From CAYXVU01 sp964468725 (lineage in GTDB: Bacteria > Acidobacteriota > Blastocatellia > UBA7656): 45,749 nucleotides of DNA. The position numbers were made by a program, and so were the translations under genes. The stretch covers positions 1-45,749 of the forward strand of contig CAYXVU010000015.1 in NCBI GenBank assembly GCA_964468725.1, written 5' to 3'. This document shows positions 8,103 through 16,349 of the stretch, piece after piece (positions within the stretch are counted from its first letter, which is position 1; every line of letters begins with the position of its first letter). The notes below the pieces were generated by a model. The model saw only the letters and a program-made list of their open reading frames with translations. It searched no databases and had not been told where the DNA came from.

Positions 8103-9784
8103 TTATTTGATCTTCTTGGCGCGCAAGCGTTGACCGCCAAAGTTGATAATAACTTCATCCGCTTCGCCCTTGTCATTCTTCACAAATGTCGCCTGCGCTT
8201 CAATGGTCTTGAAGAAAAATTGCGTCTCGGATTCAGGGTAAGCGAAGAGGGTCGGAAACATCGCCGACTCGATTGCCAGTTTGTCGCCCTCGCGTTTGAT
8301 CGTCACTTTGCCGCCAAGCGCGATGCTGTATTCGCCCGCGTAACCCTCTAAAATTTTCGCATCCAGTTTGGCGACGGCGCGCTCTTTCGGTTTTTCGACG
8401 GCGTAATCTAAAAATGCCACCATCATTTCATCATAAGTCGGTTCACCAAAGCGCACGGCTTTTGTTGGGTCGGGATTGAATCGGTTCTTCGCCGAATTGT
8501 CAAAGTGCGCGGTCACAACGAGCCGCGCGCCCTTCGGTATGGTGACCGGCTTGGCCAGTTTATAGAGCGTCTGCCAGTTGAAGTTGTATTGCGGAACCCA
8601 CAAGAGCGTCTCGGTGCGTCCGTCGGGGTAGGAGACGTCGTACTTCATATCTTTGCCGCGCACATGCATGTGCGGCATATAATCCACCAGTTCAACATCG
8701 CGTCCGAAGGTGTAACAGGAGGTCACTTCGTGATCGTTCGCGCCCGGCGGAATCATAAACAGGGTGTTGGCGATGGTGAGCGTCTGGACGATCTTTTCGA
8801 CCGGCTGTTTGGCGAAGACCAGCGCCATGCTGGTGCGATCACTCTCCGGTTTGCCGGTAGTCTTCGAATAGTGCATCTGAAAGATGAAGTTCGAACCGGC
8901 GGGAACCTTCTTCGCGGTTCCGGCTGGCCACACGTCGGCATTCCTGCCCGGCGCATAGACGCACAGCAAAGGCAGATTGCTGGAACCGCCCGAACGTCCG
9001 CGCCGCTGCGCGCAGCCATCATCCATCACCGGCGCATCGGCTTTGACGCGGCGGATGGTGCCCTCTTTTTGGGTGAAATCATCGGCGGAAAGCGATTCGA
9101 AAACCGACGGCGTTTTGTCATCTCCCGTTTTGCCTTGGCGACGCGCAGCCGCTTTGGCCATAGCCAACATCTCAGGCGTTTCAATGAAGACGACGGCGTG
9201 ATGGACGACCTTCTTATTGCCGGGTCGGAACTCTGCGGCTTGAACCCAGCGATCTTCGGTAAACCCGCTCGGCACGCGAAAGTAGATGTAATCGTCCGCT
9301 CCTTCTGCGGCAACGGTGTAGGATTCTGGCATGGTCAGCACGACATCGGGTTTGCCGATCTCCCAAGCGGTTGAGAAGTTCGGAGCCGGAGGCAAGTCTT
9401 TCGGATTGCCTTCTTTCGCGCCTTGTTCAACCCACGCGACGATAGCGTCAATCTCAGTTGGCGAGAGACTGGTGTTGTTGGCAAAGACGCCGTGCGCAGG
9501 GTCTGCACCCCACGGCGGCATGGCGCGCGCGACCACTTTTTCTTTGATAGATNNNNNNNNNNTTTAGCCCATGGGCGCGCCTCTTTGTAGGTCATCAGCG
9601 ACATGGGCGCGATGTCATCGGGGCGATGGCAAGCGACGCAATTCTTATAAAAGATCGGCGCAATATCTTTACTGAAGGTAGGGCTGGCGCTCGTTTTATT
9701 GCTGGCATCGCTGACCGGCAGCGCGGCGAAACAGAGGACAAGGAGAAACCCGACAACTGCGGATAGATGAAAAGCTCGCCTCAT
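8103..9784 (-). CDS. Cytochrome c / PHM-like protein with C-terminal DUF3471-like domain, copy 3 (split by 10-N gap)
   Basis: The start is the ATG at 9784, with GGGAGGA six bases upstream. Signal peptide LSAVVGFLLVLCFAALPVSDA, haem motif CVACH, then the 10-N gap, then MPPWGADP and the PHM-like region with VVHHAVVF, FQMHYSKTTG, MPHMHVRGKD and DEMMVAF. The last 85 residues (about from LEGYAGEYSIALGG to the end) look like DUF3471, a small beta domain otherwise found appended to beta-lactamase-like enzymes; the sibling copies lack it. As printed, the gap breaks the frame. Comparison with copy 4 (PWARSIKEQ) predicts PWAK directly followed by SIKEK, so the gene is probably intact in the organism. 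Confidence 0.85.
9553..9562. other. Assembly gap of 10 N inside copy 3, probably artificial
   Basis: The coding strand reads tgg gct aaa, gap, a tct atc aaa. Aligning to the sibling protein requires Lys followed at once by Ser-Ile-Lys. That is obtained if the two contig ends overlap by one A and the ten N are removed. The real gap length is therefore close to zero. Confidence 0.8.
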
Positions 9785-9977
9785 ATTATTCCTCCCGATT
9801 GAGTATAACGATTCGTTGCGTGCTGCCAACCTCTACGGAAATTCTGTCCCCGCGGTTTCAACCGATGTCTGCCGACGTTTTTGTGCCAATCGGTTCTGCC
9901 GGAAAACGCAATGCGCCGATTCGGTCTGTATTGCCAGACAAAATCGGCGCATGATCTGAAGTCGAATGGGTCAGAGG

Positions 9978-11426
9978 TTATTGACCGGCGACTTTCCCTG
10001 AAGGCGTCGGATTCATTCGCTTGGCCGGATTGTCTATCAAAATATCGAGCCAGCCAATCATCATCTCATCATAGGTCGGATCGCCCCACCGAACTTCGGT
10101 TTTGGGATCGGGGTTGTATTTGTTCTTCGCCGAATTGTCGAAGTGTGCCGTGACGATGAACTTCGTGCCTTTCGGGATATTGAGCGGCTTCTTGAGGTAG
10201 TACATCGTCTGCCAGTTGAAGTTGAACTTCGGAACCCACAAAAGCGTCTCTTTGCGTCCATCAGGATAGACGACTTCGTACTTCATATCCTTGCCGCGCA
10301 GGTGCATATGCGGCATATAGGTGAGAAACTGAGTGTCCATCGGGATGGTCTGGCAAGCAGTGACTTCGTGATTATCCGCACCCGGCGGAATTTTGAAGAG
10401 CACGTTGGCTGCGGCATAGGTGTAGATGACCTTGTCGGGCGGCTCTTTGGCAAAGATCAAACCGATTTTGGTGCGATCTTTTTGCGCTTTATCGAGGCTG
10501 CCGCGAAATGCCGAGTAGTGCATCTGGAACATGAGCGTAGCGCCAGCGGGAACCTTCTTTGCGGTTCCGGCGGGATAGACATCTACGCCTTTGCCCGGCG
10601 CGTAACCTGCCAGCAGTTGACCTTCGTTCTCTTCGCCCTCATTGCCATCTCTGCGGCCACGCGTGGCGTTCTGAGCGCACGCATCGTTCATCACCGGCGC
10701 GTCCATCTTCACACGGCGCAGCGTGCCGTCCAGATAGAAGAGCGACGATTCGCGGGTGGCCGAGCGTTGACCGAGTTTTTCGCCTGACTTCTTTTGCTCT
10801 TCCTGCCGTTTGGCCATCATCTGCGGCGTTTGAATAAAGGCGATGACGTGATGCACGATGGTGCGATTGCCTGGCAGGACTTCCGCCGCTTGAATCCATT
10901 TGTCTTCTTTGAAATTGGTCGGGATGAAGAAATTGATGTAGTTGTCGGGTGCATTGGGCTCGACCGTCCACTCTTCGGCCATCTCCAACACGACATCGGG
11001 TTTGCCAATCTGCCAGCCGCCATTCAGAAATTCCGGTTTGGCGGGCAGGTCTTTCGGGTCGCCCTCTTTCGCACCTTGATCCACCCAGGCCACAACGGTG
11101 TCAACATCTTGCTGGCTCAAGCGATGATCGTTTTGAAATTCGCCGTACTGCGGGTCGGGCGACCACGGCGGCATCTGGCGTTTGACCACTTGCTCTTTGA
11201 TCGACCGCGCCCAGGGTCGCGCCTCTTTGAAACTCATCAGCGACATCGGCGCGATGTCGTTCGCGCGGTGGCACTCGGCGCAGTTTTTGTAAAAGATCGG
11301 CGCAATGTCTTTGCTGAAAGTGACTTCTTTAGCGACTTTGGAACTGGCTGTGCTGCTGCTTTGTCCCAATGCCAGCAAACTCATAGCGAAAACGAATAAG
11401 GCGACGGCGAATTTCTTCGAGGTCAT
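9978..11426 (-). CDS. Cytochrome c / PHM-like copper monooxygenase family protein, copy 4 (first in the run)
   Basis: 482 residues, ATG preceded by GGGAAG. Signal peptide FAVALFVFAMSLLALGQ, haem attachment C49-A-E-C52-H53, possible Met axial ligand in QMPPWSPDP. The PHM-like ligand set is complete: His192 and His193 (VHHVIAF), His303 (FQMHYSA), His373 and His375 (MPHMHLRGK) and Met455 (YDEMMIGW, compare DEM in PHM). Family knowledge: PHM uses two copper sites with exactly such His-His-His and His-His-Met sets. An insertion at about 200-275 carries an MDAPVMNDAC stretch shared with copy 3. Exported; probably transcribed first from the promoter at 11493-11521. Substrate unknown. Confidence 0.88.
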   Translation of the reverse strand: MTSKKFAVALFVFAMSLLALGQSSSTASSKVAKEVTFSKDIAPIFYKNCAECHRANDIAPMSLMSFKEARPWARSIKEQVVKRQMPPWSPDPQYGEFQNDHRLSQQDVDTVVAWVDQGAKEGDPKDLPAKPEFLNGGWQIGKPDVVLEMAEEWTVEPNAPDNYINFFIPTNFKEDKWIQAAEVLPGNRTIVHHVIAFIQTPQMMAKRQEEQKKSGEKLGQRSATRESSLFYLDGTLRRVKMDAPVMNDACAQNATRGRRDGNEGEENEGQLLAGYAPGKGVDVYPAGTAKKVPAGATLMFQMHYSAFRGSLDKAQKDRTKIGLIFAKEPPDKVIYTYAAANVLFKIPPGADNHEVTACQTIPMDTQFLTYMPHMHLRGKDMKYEVVYPDGRKETLLWVPKFNFNWQTMYYLKKPLNIPKGTKFIVTAHFDNSAKNKYNPDPKTEVRWGDPTYDEMMIGWLDILIDNPAKRMNPTPSGKVAGQ

Positions 11427-11492
11427 AGCTTCCCTTTCTCCACTGGCAGGTGCGGTGCGATTTGGTTACGCGCTGAAAATCCGAGCCTTTGT

Positions 11493-11521
11493 ATGCTATT
11501 CCGTCATCCCTCATCCGTCAA
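11493..11521 (-). promoter_or_regulatory. Sigma-70-like promoter of the cytochrome/PHM gene run
   Basis: On the minus strand TTGACG (11521-11516) is followed after 17 bases by TAGCAT (11498-11493). It lies 67 bases upstream of the copy 4 ATG. No other promoter of this quality was seen between the four copies, whose spacers are 193, 141 and 153 bases, so cotranscription is possible but not shown. Confidence 0.5.
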
Positions 11522-11624
11522 GAAAAATTCTGAGGAAGAGTACAGATTTTCATTGAAAAAACTGAGTTGAGGTTCAATTATTTCAAGCTGTTGAAAAGCA
11601 AGGAAAAGGGAGGGAGAAAAGAGG

Positions 11625-12044
11625 ATGGTGGAGTTATTAAAAGGGGTCGGTTGGGCGGCGCTGATGGTCATTGTCTGCGAACTGTTGTTGCGTCGCCGCC
11701 GCGCACAACCCTACGCAGTTGGGCTGGTGATGGCGGCGCTCATCTACGTCGGCTTTTCGATAGCGGATTTCAACCTCGCGTGGGTCGGAATCGAACTGGT
11801 TGGCCTGTTGATCTTTTCGGTGATCGTGTTTTTTGCCTTCAAATATTCGCCGTATGTATTGGCGCTCGGCTGGGCAGCCCATGCCGTTTGGGATGTGACG
11901 CTGCACAATGCGAAGGCTACGCCTTTTGTGCCGCGCTGGTATCCGATGGTGTGTATCGGATTTGATCTGGCAATCGCCGTTTATCTGCTGGTGCGCGTCA
12001 GTCGTTGGCCAGCGGCATTACCTCAATCCGCACAAAGCGACTGA
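11625..12044 (+). CDS. Small polytopic membrane protein, DUF6010-like
   Basis: 139 residues with four to five hydrophobic segments: LLKGVGWAALMVIVCELLL, VGLVMAALIYVGFSI, IELVGLLIFSVIVFFAF, YVLALGWAAHAVWD and MVCIGFDLAIAVYLLV. The block HAVWDVTLH ... FVPRWYPMVCIGFD resembles the DUF6010 family of inner-membrane proteins of unknown function; I give that from memory and with caution. The ATG is preceded by a long purine-rich ribosome site (GGGAGGGAGAAAAGAGG). Its 3' end overlaps the tail of the convergent sigma-factor pseudogene by 22 bases. Confidence 0.7.
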   Translation: MVELLKGVGWAALMVIVCELLLRRRRAQPYAVGLVMAALIYVGFSIADFNLAWVGIELVGLLIFSVIVFFAFKYSPYVLALGWAAHAVWDVTLHNAKATPFVPRWYPMVCIGFDLAIAVYLLVRVSRWPAALPQSAQSD

Positions 12045-12670
12045 GCCTCCGGCGAGCGGCAACCGTGCGAGTTTTGACACTGACAGCGGGTCGAACAAGA
12101 GGAGCGCGGGTGGTAATCAATCACGCGCCCGCGCCGGTCGAATTCGAAATGGCAGCAGCGCAGCAAAGCCGTTCGTAGCAACTGCCGCGCCCGTTGCACA
12201 CGCGACTTTGCGCCGCTTAAAGAGAGTCCCAGCCGCTCCGCCAGTTGTTGTTGCGTCAGACCTTCGAGGTCTGCCAGTACGAGCGCCCGCCCGTATTTTT
12301 CCGGCAGTCACTGATAGGCAAAGACCGGCATCTGCTCGGCCAGTTTCGCTTCGGCATCGGTCTCTTGCGCTCCGTTGAAGCAGAGTAATTCAGGAGACAA
12401 CGGAGCCGATGGTGATTTTCTGCGGTAGTAATCAGTGACCGCATTTTTGGCGATCTGATACAACCACATTGGCAACTTCTCTTCATCGCGCAGAGTGTGC
12501 AGGCGCGTATGAATGCGTAGGAAGACTTCTTGCAACACATCGTCCGCATCAGCCGCATTGCCGATGCGTTTGCGCAGGTAATCGCGCAGTGGTTGGCCGA
12601 AATCTTCCCACACTTCATGCGTCGCTTGGCGGACTGCCGGGTCGCTTGCGGTATTAGCCGGATGAATCAT
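12023..12670 (-). pseudogene. sigZ: SigZ-like ECF sigma factor interrupted by an in-frame TGA
   Basis: The frame from the ATG at 12670 encodes sigma region 2 (ADDVLQEVFLRIHTRL, WLYQIAKNAVTDYYRRK), reaches VFAYQ and meets TGA at 12308-12310. The same frame continues without any shift as LPEKYGRALVLADLEGLTQQ and LAERLGLSLSGAKSRVQRAR (sigma region 4), then CCHFEFDRRGRVIDY, the hallmark C-terminal block of the SigZ group, and stops at 12023. Both halves are intact apart from one codon, which a single CGA-to-TGA or TGG-to-TGA change would explain. It is a nonsense mutant, a sequencing error, or a product truncated after region 2. It lies 30 bases behind the bicupin gene and is likely cotranscribed with it. 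Confidence 0.85.
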
Positions 12671-12700
12671 CTGTGCGCTTTGCCCTCTCTCAGCGAACGC

Positions 12701-13531
12701 TTACGAATGTTTGTGCCCCTCTTTTTTCTCTGCGCTTTTCGGGGCAGCAGGCTTGGTTTTGAATTCGATTAATAGGTGATGCGCTGGCGTTTTGCCGGTG
12801 TTTTGCCATTCGCCCCATGTGCCAGCGCCGAGCCATTTGGTCTGTCCGGTATCGAGTTTGGCTTGAAACTTGGCGCGATTTTTCGCCGCCGATTTGTACT
12901 GCAACGGCGCGAAGGCGACAAGCAGAGCCGGAAACTCCGAGCTTCCCATATCGCAGGTGGCCTGCGGTTGGCAGACGATGCGGGTGATGCGGATTTGCGG
13001 ATTGTCGAATTCGACCTTGTGCGAGTTGCCCTGCAAAACGTTGGGGTCGGGCAGAAACTTGCCGCGAAAGGTCTTGAGTTCGGCGGCTTCGGTCTTCATC
13101 TCGATCTGTAAAAACTCGCTCGGCACCTCCGACAGGTTTTCGACCTGATGATTCTCCGGTTGCAGCCCGGCCAAGCGAAAGCCTCCGGCTTTGGTCGGCG
13201 GTCGTTTGGCGGCATAGGTTCCCGAAACGCCTTCGACGTGTTGGAACTTCACCGCGCCGCCGTCATTGAGATAGACGAAGACCGCAGGCCGTTGCGGGTG
13301 ATCGTGAGTCGGCAGCTTGACCAGCGGGGCGTAATGGACGCGAATGACACGCACCGAATCATTTTCAAATTGCAGCTTGTAGGCTTCAGGCGCGACTTTG
13401 AGCGGGTCTTGTGCCTGCGAGGTCTGCGCTAGCGCAAACAATAGCGAAAGAACAAGCAAGCGGACGGCGAGGCGCATACCGATTTTTCGAAACCGGGTCG
13501 GGTGATGATGCAAGTTGAGCGGGTTGAACAT
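12701..13531 (-). CDS. Secreted protein with two cupin-like domains
   Basis: About 276 residues with signal peptide AVRLLVLSLLFALAQTSQAQ. Two similar halves follow, each starting with a short strand pattern (YKLQFENDSVRVIRV and HKVEFDNPQIRITRI). The first half has the metal-site-like HDHPQRPAVFVYL; the second lacks these histidines. This is a bicupin with a probably inactive second barrel. The C-terminus ends in a His/Lys-rich tail (KKEGHKHS). Start choice: AAAGGAG lies 13 bases before this ATG and 8 bases before an in-frame GTG at 13537, so the GTG is a real alternative. It is directly upstream of the SigZ-like gene, so it may be functionally linked to that regulator. Confidence 0.72.
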   Translation of the reverse strand: MFNPLNLHHHPTRFRKIGMRLAVRLLVLSLLFALAQTSQAQDPLKVAPEAYKLQFENDSVRVIRVHYAPLVKLPTHDHPQRPAVFVYLNDGGAVKFQHVEGVSGTYAAKRPPTKAGGFRLAGLQPENHQVENLSEVPSEFLQIEMKTEAAELKTFRGKFLPDPNVLQGNSHKVEFDNPQIRITRIVCQPQATCDMGSSEFPALLVAFAPLQYKSAAKNRAKFQAKLDTGQTKWLGAGTWGEWQNTGKTPAHHLLIEFKTKPAAPKSAEKKEGHKHS

Positions 13532-13696
13532 TGGCACTACCAAATCTCCTTTCAAAATCCGGGCTATATTATCACATACACATAGACGAATATGATTCGA
13601 AAAGGACGCAAACTTTTTTCATCAGGCAAATTTTTTACAACTCTGCCTGCGATGCTCGCAGAATAGAACCTAAACTCTCACAGCCGGAGCGCAAGC

Positions 13697-13752
13697 ACAC
13701 GGATACCCCAAAATGATCTGTGAAAATCCGCCCAATCGGCGTTCATCCGTGT
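13697..13752. repeat. Intergenic imperfect stem with ATCCGTG-type repeats
   Basis: ACACGGAT (13697-13704) pairs with ATCCGTGT (13745-13752), with an inner CCGCC/GGCG pairing. The motif ATCNGTG recurs inside. It occupies the 299-bp space between the bicupin and crotonase genes and looks like a dispersed intergenic repeat. I see no gene in this spacer. Confidence 0.4.
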
Positions 13753-13854
13753 CCGATTCGGATGACTTTCTTTGTGCTTCAGAGAGAAAAAAAGAATGAG
13801 TTTTTGGACAACCAGACGATTTCAAGACAGAATTTGTGAGCGGAGGAATCAGAC

Positions 13855-14619
13855 ATGCAAACCGTCAACTTTGAAACGCAAGAGGGCATCGTCATCATCA
13901 CCATCAATCGTCCGGCGGCGCGCAATGCCGTTGATACGCCGACTGCCGAAGCCCTGATCGCCGCGTTTCGCCGCTTTGATGCGGACGAGTCGCTTGCGGT
14001 CGCCGTCTTTACGGGTGCGGGCGGCACCTTTTGCGCGGGCGCGGATTTGAAATCGGTGGCGACGGGCGAACGCAACGCCTTGAGCGAAGAGGGCGAAGGG
14101 CCGATGGGGCCATCGCGTATGCGACTCGGCAAGCCGGTGATTGCCGCAGTCGAAGGCTTCGCTGTTGCGGGCGGTTTGGAGCTAGCCTTGTGGTGCGATT
14201 TGCGGGTGGCAGCGCGCGATGCCATATTCGGAGTCTTCTGTCGGCGCTTCGGCGTGCCGCTGGTTGATCTGGGTACAGTGCGATTGCCGCGACTCATCGG
14301 CATGAGCCACGCGCTCGATTTGATTCTGACCGGGCGCGGCGTGAGCGGCGACGAAGCCTTGCGCATGGGATTAGCCAATCGCATGGTCGAAAACGGGCAG
14401 GCGCTTACGGAAGCCATCGGTCTCGCCCGTCAAATCGCCACCTTTCCGCAGGCCTGTCTGCGGTCGGACAGGCTTTCGGCTTACGAGCAGTGGGAGCTTT
14501 CATGGGAAGAGGCGATGCGCAACGAATTGCGGCGCGGCAAAGCGGTCATCGAATCGGGCGAAACTGTCGCTGGAGCGCAACGCTTCAAAGAAGGGAAGGG
14601 AAGGCATGGCGCGTTTTGA
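13855..14619 (+). CDS. Crotonase / enoyl-CoA hydratase family protein
   Basis: 254 residues, ATG preceded by GGAGGAA. The crotonase core is clear: oxyanion-hole motif FCAGADLKS (about 59-67), GKPVIAAVEGFAVAGGLELAL (split here over 92-111) and FGVPLVDLGTVRLPRLIG. In classical enoyl-CoA hydratase two Glu residues act near positions equivalent to 129 and 139. Here those positions read FCRRFG and VDLG, so at least the first Glu is absent and the exact reaction may differ (hydratase, isomerase or hydrolase). Followed 97 bases later by the aminotransferase gene on the same strand. Confidence 0.85.
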   Translation: MQTVNFETQEGIVIITINRPAARNAVDTPTAEALIAAFRRFDADESLAVAVFTGAGGTFCAGADLKSVATGERNALSEEGEGPMGPSRMRLGKPVIAAVEGFAVAGGLELALWCDLRVAARDAIFGVFCRRFGVPLVDLGTVRLPRLIGMSHALDLILTGRGVSGDEALRMGLANRMVENGQALTEAIGLARQIATFPQACLRSDRLSAYEQWELSWEEAMRNELRRGKAVIESGETVAGAQRFKEGKGRHGAF

Positions 14620-14716
14620 GAGAAATAAAGCCTGCGCCTTTGCCCGTTCGATTTGCCTTTCGCCGCGCGCTTTTGATATAGCAGAACGCGAGACCCAACG
14701 TCAGCAAGGATGATTC

Positions 14717-15889
14717 ATGACCAAACAGATCACTTCATTCAAAGCGGAACAATTCACCGAATCGGTCATCCGCGAGATGACCCGACAAGCGCAACTCTAC
14801 GGCGCGATCAACCTCTCGCAAGGCTTCCCGGATTTTGCCGCGCCCGAAGAGATTAAACTCGCAGCTTGCGATGCCGTGATGGCCGATGTGAATCAGTATG
14901 CCATTACCTGGGGAGCAAAGAATTTTCGCAACGCCATTGCCGAAAAGAGCGCCTGGTATTTGGGACTCGAAGTAGATCCCGAACGCGAGCTCTGCGTCAC
15001 TTGCGGTTCGACCGAAGCGATGATCGCCGCGATGATGGCGATTGTAAATCCCGGCGATGAAGTGATTGTCTTCGAACCGTTTTATGAAAATTACGGGCCG
15101 GACGCGATCTTATCGGGTGCGACGCCGCGCTATGTCACCCTGCGCGCGCCCGATTGGTCATACGATGAAGCTGAGTTGGCCGCCGCCTTCAACGACCACA
15201 CCAAAGCCATCATCATCAACACGCCGAACAACCCGACGGGAAAAGTCTTCAGCCGCGAAGAGATGACCTTTATCGCCGCGCTGTGCCAGAGATGGAATGC
15301 CATCGCCATCACCGACGAGATTTACGAACACATTCTCTTCAACGACAAGAAGCATATTGCGATGGCGACGCTCGATGGCATGCGCGAGCGCACGATTACG
15401 ATCAACGGATTATCGAAGACTTATAGCGTGACGGGTTGGCGCGTTGGCTACACCATCGCGCCGCCGGAGATTACGCAAGCGATTCGCAAAGTGCATGACT
15501 TCCTGACCGTCGGCGCGGCGGCTCCGTTGCAAGAGGCGGGCGCGACGGCACTGCGAATGCCGCGTTCGTACTACGACAAATTGCAAGCTGATTATGCGGT
15601 GCGGCGCGAGCAATTGCTCGGCGTGTTGAAAGATGTCGGTTTCCAATGTTTCGACCCCGATGGCGCTTACTACATCATGACCGACATCGGCGCGTTCGGG
15701 TACGATGATGACCTAGAGTTTGCGCGCTTCTTGGTGAAAGAGGTTGGAGTCGCCGTCGTGCCCGGAAGCAGCTTCTATCACGACCCGAAGTTGGGCAGTC
15801 GACAGGTGCGCTTCACCTTTTGCAAGCGCGATGAAACGCTTGCCGCCGCCGAAGAACGATTGCAAAGATTGAAGACGCTGACGCGCTGA
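14717..15889 (+). CDS. Class I/II PLP-dependent aminotransferase
   Basis: 390 residues with the fold-type I pattern: INLSQGFPDF near the N-terminus, CGSTEAMIAAM for phosphate contacts, TPNNPTGKV, TDEIYEH with the PLP-ring Asp, and the Schiff-base lysine Lys234 in GLSKTYSVTGWRVGY. A conserved Arg in VRFTFCKRD binds the substrate carboxylate. The sequence resembles the methionine/kynurenine/glutamine aminotransferase branch (YbdL, KAT-like); the amino acid used is not determined by sequence. It is same-strand with the crotonase. Confidence 0.9.
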   Translation: MTKQITSFKAEQFTESVIREMTRQAQLYGAINLSQGFPDFAAPEEIKLAACDAVMADVNQYAITWGAKNFRNAIAEKSAWYLGLEVDPERELCVTCGSTEAMIAAMMAIVNPGDEVIVFEPFYENYGPDAILSGATPRYVTLRAPDWSYDEAELAAAFNDHTKAIIINTPNNPTGKVFSREEMTFIAALCQRWNAIAITDEIYEHILFNDKKHIAMATLDGMRERTITINGLSKTYSVTGWRVGYTIAPPEITQAIRKVHDFLTVGAAAPLQEAGATALRMPRSYYDKLQADYAVRREQLLGVLKDVGFQCFDPDGAYYIMTDIGAFGYDDDLEFARFLVKEVGVAVVPGSSFYHDPKLGSRQVRFTFCKRDETLAAAEERLQRLKTLTR

Positions 15890-15901
15890 GTTGCACAACT
15901 G

Positions 15902-16335
15902 GACTTGCCCCGGTTAGATGGACAGTTTATAACTCGGTTATGAGGCGATCTTTTGATGCAGCCTTTCGTATTCCATCGGTGATTGATACGCGATTCCGGA
16001 ATGCCGCCTCCGCGTATTGTACTATCCCTTGATGCAATCGAAGACTTCCAGCCTTGCTTCTTCAACGGTCTTAATCGTTCGACGATTTAATAACTCGCAT
16101 TCCAGCGTCGCAAAGAAATTCTCGCACATCGCATTAGCGTAGCAATCTCCCCACTCCCCATTGATCGCCTCACCCCGGCTTCGCCACACCGCCTGCCAAA
16201 GGCAATCGAGGCGTACTGACTTCCTTGATCTGAGGGATGAATCACTCCTCTTGCCGGTCGTCGTTGCCTAAGCGCCATCTCCAAAGCCGTCATCACCAAC
16301 TCCGTCTTCAAATTAGTCCGCATCGCCTGGTTAGG
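15902..16335 (-). mobile_element. Remnant of an IS3-family insertion sequence
   Basis: The minus strand carries the C-terminal third of an IS3-type integrase core in pieces: VIHPSDQGSQYASIAFG, then a frameshift at about 16160, then GDCYANAMCENFFATLECEL, an in-frame TAG just before YNTRRRHSGIAYQSP, and the final ERLHQKIAS. The DDE block is incomplete and the 5' part is missing. The bases at about 15903-15930 (TTGCCCCGGTTAGATGGACA) resemble an IS3-type terminal repeat. This is an inactive relic at the 3' side of the aminotransferase gene. Confidence 0.8.
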
Positions 16336-16349
16336 CTGTTTGCATTGAA

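Noticed and set aside
7050..8351. 433-residue plus-strand open frame
   Set aside because: It lies opposite copy 2 and the end of copy 3, whose motifs and ribosome sites are clear. Its own sequence is Arg/His/Phe-rich and has no domain; it is an antisense shadow.
8103..9829. Reading copy 3 as two separate genes or a pseudogene
   Set aside because: The break coincides exactly with the 10-N gap, and the protein is continuous when the placeholder is removed.
12308..12310. Selenocysteine codon in the sigma factor
   Set aside because: No hairpin of bacterial SECIS type follows the TGA, and SigZ proteins have no conserved Cys there; a nonsense change or base error is simpler.
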